Under the pieces are notes generated by a model. The model saw only the letters and a list, made by a program, of their open reading frames with translations. It was not told where the DNA came from and searched no databases. From positions 1 through 9,713 of the forward strand of contig JAEDFO010000073.1 of NCBI GenBank assembly GCA_016292745.1: DNA of 9,713 nt, given 5' to 3'. Shown here piece after piece: positions 8,102 through 9,713 of this stretch. Source of the stretch: Muribaculaceae bacterium (GTDB taxonomy: Bacteria > Bacteroidota > Bacteroidia > Bacteroidales > Muribaculaceae). How positions within the stretch are numbered: the first letter of the stretch is position 1; each line of letters opens with the position of its first letter. The position numbers and the translations under genes are program-made.

Positions 8102-8141
8102 CTTTGCGGTGCCGCCATGGCACTGTCGTCGGGGCGCAAAG
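8102..8141 (-). other. Branched hairpin in the gap before the GH127 gene
   Basis: An outer 7-bp stem pairs CTTTGCG (8102-8108) with CGCAAAG (8135-8141) and encloses a 5-bp stem GTGCC (8109-8113) with GGCAC (8119-8123). In RNA read from the minus strand no U-run follows, so this is not a standard terminator. It may be a processing or attenuation element between the two minus-strand genes, or chance. Confidence 0.35.
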
Positions 8142-8157
8142 CAGTTAGCGCGGCTCA

Positions 8158-8376
8158 CTACTCAGCGGGGTCCTCGCGGTTGTCCTCAACGAATTGCATA
8201 TAGCGGTTGTCGGCACAATCCTTCAGCACCTCATCGGAGGCCGGTTCATCGTCGTCCGAGAAATCGCACACCGTCGGCGCGCCTTTCGTATTTCCTTTTC
8301 GCGAATGTCTTGTGTATATCGCCAAACAAATCAAAGCAAGCAGGCATAGGCCAGCTGCCATCAACATATACTTCAT
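8158..8376 (-). CDS. Small single-pass membrane protein of unknown function
   Basis: I do not recognise this 72-residue protein. Residues 3-21 (from YMLMAAGL) form one hydrophobic segment, followed by a basic patch, YTRHSRKGNTK (21-31), and then a strongly acidic hydrophilic tail with SDDDEPASDE at 40-49 and a C-terminal end rich in Asp and Glu. The positive patch after the segment predicts N-out, C-in topology, with the tail in the cytoplasm. The composition is protein-like and the reading frame runs cleanly from ATG to TAG. It lies upstream of the GH127 gene in the same direction, with a 119-base gap, and could share its transcript. A -7-type element, TAATTTTG, sits just upstream on the minus strand. 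A link to arabinose metabolism is not shown. Confidence 0.6.
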   Translation of the reverse strand: MKYMLMAAGLCLLALICLAIYTRHSRKGNTKGAPTVCDFSDDDEPASDEVLKDCADNRYMQFVEDNREDPAE

Positions 8377-8406
8377 AACTATAAATTAGTTTTCCAATGG
8401 TTACCC

Positions 8407-8414
8407 CAAAATTA
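8407..8414 (-). promoter_or_regulatory. Possible promoter (-7 element) for the small membrane-protein gene
   Basis: Read on the minus strand the bases give TAATTTTG, an exact match to TAnnTTTG, 31-38 bases before the ATG at 8376. No clear TTTG -33 element lies 19-21 bases further upstream. Confidence 0.4.
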
Positions 8415-8520
8415 GGCATTTTTGCTGAATTAACCGCGCTTTCACACCAATATTTTATCGTGAGGCCCGTCTAACGGCATCTGAACGGCCTACATGCCGA
8501 AAAGGAACGAAATGGACCGA

Positions 8521-8631
8521 TTATCCCTTTTCAAGCAATGCCAACAGTTGAGATTCAGCGCAATACGCCGCCCATAGGCACACCACAACGGCCAGCAGGT
8601 TCCGTTTTTGATTAAATTTTTTTAAACGCAA
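8521..8631 (-). other. Short signal-peptide-like reading frame, possible gene remnant
   Basis: A minus-strand frame of 36 codons runs from TTG (8631) to TAA (8521). It reads with a basic start (RLKKFNQKR), then a hydrophobic core (NLLAVVVCLWAAYC), then AESQLLALLEKG. This has the shape of a bacterial signal peptide with a short tail. It has no ATG start, no recognised family and no clear promoter, so it may be the surviving 5' end of a decayed secreted protein or chance. Confidence 0.2.
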
Positions 8632-8663
8632 ACGCTTTTATCGACAAAAATTATGGCTTTATA

Positions 8664-8695
8664 TTAGACAGGAAGCTATATATTTATTATCTTTG
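8664..8695 (+). promoter_or_regulatory. Promoter of the antiterminator/polysaccharide operon
   Basis: TATCTTTG at 8688-8695, followed by C, is an exact TAnnTTTG Bacteroidetes -7 element. TTAG at 8664-8667 resembles the TTTG -33 box with a 20-base spacer, within the known 19-21 range. It predicts a start near 8700-8703 and therefore a leader of about 380 nt before the ATG at 9082. Confidence 0.65.
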
Positions 8696-8796
8696 CGTAG
8701 GAAAAAGAATGAATTGTGGTATTGGTTAGCATTTGCAACGATTAACATTAAGTATATAAAATTGCTTTAATTTCGATAATTGCTGTTTCAATGCAC

Positions 8797-8851
8797 ATTC
8801 CACTTCCATTCGCTTCCATCGATTAGGAAAAAATCAAAAGTGCAACTTCCA
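8797..8851 (+). repeat. TTCCA-rich short direct repeats in the leader
   Basis: Within the predicted leader, TTCCA recurs four times: within CATTCCA, in the tandem pair CTTCCATTCG (8803-8812) and CTTCCATCGA (8813-8822), and in AACTTCCA ending at 8851. This is a short repeat cluster upstream of the hairpins. Function is unknown. Confidence 0.35.
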
Positions 8852-8896
8852 CAAATGGATATACACATTTAATTACACCATATAATCGTTGATGCC

Positions 8897-8916
8897 CGCG
8901 GCCACCAGGCCTCGCG
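8897..8916 (+). other. Leader hairpin A
   Basis: CGCGGCC at 8897-8903 can pair with GGC-CT-CGCG at 8908-8916 around an ACCA loop, leaving a two-base CT bulge. It is GC-rich in an otherwise AT-rich leader. Modest evidence on its own. Confidence 0.35.
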
Positions 8917-8945
8917 CACCACAATGTTTACTAATATCATTGCCA

Positions 8946-8968
8946 CATATGCACAGGAAAAGCATATG
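8946..8968 (+). other. Leader hairpin B (CATATGC inverted repeat)
   Basis: CATATGC at 8946-8952 pairs perfectly with GCATATG at 8962-8968 around a nine-base, A-rich loop (ACAGGAAAA). It ends seven bases before the terminator-like hairpin. Because CATATG is itself palindromic, the pair can also be read as a direct repeat CATATGCA (8946-8953, 8963-8970), which might bind a protein. Confidence 0.4.
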
Positions 8969-8975
8969 CAGCCAT

Positions 8976-9000
8976 TTCGGGGAACTTGCCCCGAACTTTT
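8976..9000 (+). terminator. Terminator-like hairpin inside the antiterminator gene's leader
   Basis: TTCGGGG (8976-8982) pairs perfectly with CCCCGAA (8989-8995) around a six-base loop and is followed by CTTTTATAA. This has the form of a moderate intrinsic terminator lying 82 bases before the ATG of the UpxY-like gene, downstream of its promoter. It is the natural candidate for an attenuator that the antiterminator overcomes. The U-run is short, so termination would be partial. Confidence 0.55.
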
Positions 9001-9081
9001 ATAACCAAAACCGCAACTGCTTGAACAACATTGCGTTACACATTCAGGCAGGATTAGAAGAATTGCACCTACTCCACAGCT

Positions 9082-9642
9082 ATGACCACATCTGAAAACA
9101 ACGAACCTAACGAGCGTCAGTGGTTTGTGATGCGCGACCTTAAGCGTCCTAACGCCAAGCTCCCGGCCTATCAGCAGCTTATTGAGGACGGATTTGAAGT
9201 GTTCACCCCTATGCGGTGGCAGATTGCCACGGTGGGCGGACGCCGAACGCGCCAGCGCGTGCCTTACATTGCCGACCTGCTTTTCGTCTTCGCGTCGCGA
9301 AACGACCTCGACCCGGTGGTCGACGTCACTCCAACGCTGCAATACCGTTTTGCACACGGACTGCCATACCGACAGCCGCTTACTGTCCGCACCGACGACA
9401 TGAAGCGGTTCATTGCTGCCGTTAGCACTTCCGACAGCCCAATATACTACCGCGCCGAGGAAATCACCCCCGATATGTATGGCCGCACCATCGATATACT
9501 CGGAGGACCGCTCAACGGCATGCGTTGCCGCCTGCTGAAGATGCGAGGCACACGCCGACGCCGAATTATTGTGGAAATCCCGGGATACCTCGCCGCCGCC
9601 GTCGAGGTAAACCCCGACTTCATCCAGCTTGTAACCGATTAA
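9082..9642 (+). CDS. UpxY-like transcription antiterminator (NusG/RfaH family)
   Basis: A specialised NusG paralogue that should bind RNA polymerase and suppress termination in its own polysaccharide operon. The 186 residues show an NGN-type domain at about 12-117 (RQWFVMRDLKRP, then FEVFTPMRW, then YIADLLFVFASR) and a KOW domain at about 135-183 (TIDILGGPLNGMRCRLLKM, RRRRIIVEIPGYLAAAVEV). In Bacteroides, UpxY proteins are the first genes of capsule loci and act on the long leader; the position here, six bases before a flippase gene and behind a leader of about 380 nt, matches that. The ATG is supported by the start of the NGN domain shortly after it. There is no good Shine-Dalgarno. Highly likely as a family; the name UpxY is by analogy, so no symbol is assigned. 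Confidence 0.9.
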   Translation: MTTSENNEPNERQWFVMRDLKRPNAKLPAYQQLIEDGFEVFTPMRWQIATVGGRRTRQRVPYIADLLFVFASRNDLDPVVDVTPTLQYRFAHGLPYRQPLTVRTDDMKRFIAAVSTSDSPIYYRAEEITPDMYGRTIDILGGPLNGMRCRLLKMRGTRRRRIIVEIPGYLAAAVEVNPDFIQLVTD

Positions 9643-9648
9643 CGCCCA

Positions 9649-9713
9649 ATGACCGACAGCCATAGCGACAACACCCGACGCATTGCCAAAAACACCCTCG
9701 CCCTCTATGTGCG
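9649..9713 (+). CDS. Probable Wzx-type polysaccharide flippase, 5' fragment cut by the window edge
   Basis: Only 21 codons and two bases are visible, starting six bases after the antiterminator stop codon. The peptide begins MTDSHSDNTRR and continues IAKNTLALYV. The IAKNTL-LYV block just before the first membrane segment is common at the N-terminus of Bacteroidales oligosaccharide flippases (MATE/MOP-type Wzx proteins), which move lipid-linked repeat units across the inner membrane. The membrane segments lie outside the window, so this rests on a short motif plus operon context. Confidence 0.6.
   Translation, partial: MTDSHSDNTRRIAKNTLALYV

Larger units (their letters stand above)
8377..9081. 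other. Long divergent intergenic region (705 bases) with promoters and structured leader
   Basis: Between the small membrane-protein gene and the antiterminator gene. From left to right it holds a minus-strand -7 candidate, a GC-richer stretch (about 8455-8605) with a 36-codon minus-strand frame, an AT-rich stretch (8605-8700) ending in a near-consensus plus-strand promoter, a TTCCA-rich repeat near 8797-8851, and three hairpins from 8897 to 9000. No tRNA, riboswitch or insertion sequence is recognised. Confidence 0.65.

Noticed and set aside
8624..8640. A LacI/cre-like operator around AAACGCAAACGC
   Set aside because: It is a 6-base tandem repeat with only partial resemblance to such operators and no regulator gene nearby.
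8380..9080. An invertible promoter of the Bacteroides CPS type
   Set aside because: I looked for a matched pair of inverted repeats flanking the promoter at 8664-8695 and found none of convincing length.
8889..9095. A possible leader peptide overlapping the antiterminator start
   Set aside because: The frame starts at TTG, passes through the terminator hairpin and shows no protein-like pattern, so translation attenuation is not supported.
8869..9663. A 264-codon minus-strand frame opposite the antiterminator gene
   Set aside because: It is a shadow of the NusG-like gene and extends through the structured leader without domain signals.

Overview
The window looks like chromosomal DNA from a Bacteroidales gut commensal, probably Muribaculaceae-like. 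The signs are GH51 and GH127 arabinofuranosidases with export signals, an OmpH-like lipoprotein, a DUF3380-type muramidase of the Bacteroidales style, a UpxY-like NusG paralogue directly before a Wzx-type flippase, almost no Shine-Dalgarno sequences, and promoter candidates of the Bacteroidetes TAnnTTTG type. Genes are moderately GC-rich and intergenic regions are AT-rich. The genus assignment is inference.

Layout: (1) 34-2577 (+), an exported GH51 alpha-L-arabinofuranosidase with an unusual partial propeller-like N-terminus. (2) 2661-3254 (-), an OmpH/Skp-like lipoprotein, convergent with gene 1 and separated from it by a strong bidirectional terminator. (3) 3255-3581, an AT-rich divergent intergenic region with promoter candidates. 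(4) 3582-5036 (+), a PepD-type M20 dipeptidase with all metal ligands, followed by a strong terminator. (5) 5126-5866 (+), an exported N-acetylmuramidase-like protein that starts just after that terminator. (6) A second bidirectional terminator. (7) 5960-8038 (-), a GH127 beta-L-arabinofuranosidase lipoprotein, preceded on its own strand by a 72-residue single-pass membrane protein (8158-8376). (8) 8377-9081, a long divergent intergenic region with a near-consensus promoter and a leader of about 380 nt carrying hairpins, one of them terminator-like. (9) 9082-9642 (+), a UpxY/NusG-like antiterminator, then the first 65 bases of a probable polysaccharide flippase at the right edge.

How the genes fit together: the GH51 and GH127 enzymes would remove alpha- and beta-linked L-arabinofuranose from plant glycans, but they are not in one operon and no SusC/SusD pair is visible. 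PepD, the OmpH-like lipoprotein and the muramidase are housekeeping or envelope genes, each apparently a single transcription unit. The right edge is the start of a capsule or exopolysaccharide locus, organised like Bacteroides CPS operons in which a UpxY protein is thought to relieve termination in its own long leader. No CRISPR array, tRNA, rRNA, insertion sequence or invertible-promoter repeat pair was seen. The most interesting non-coding feature is the structured leader upstream of the antiterminator gene.
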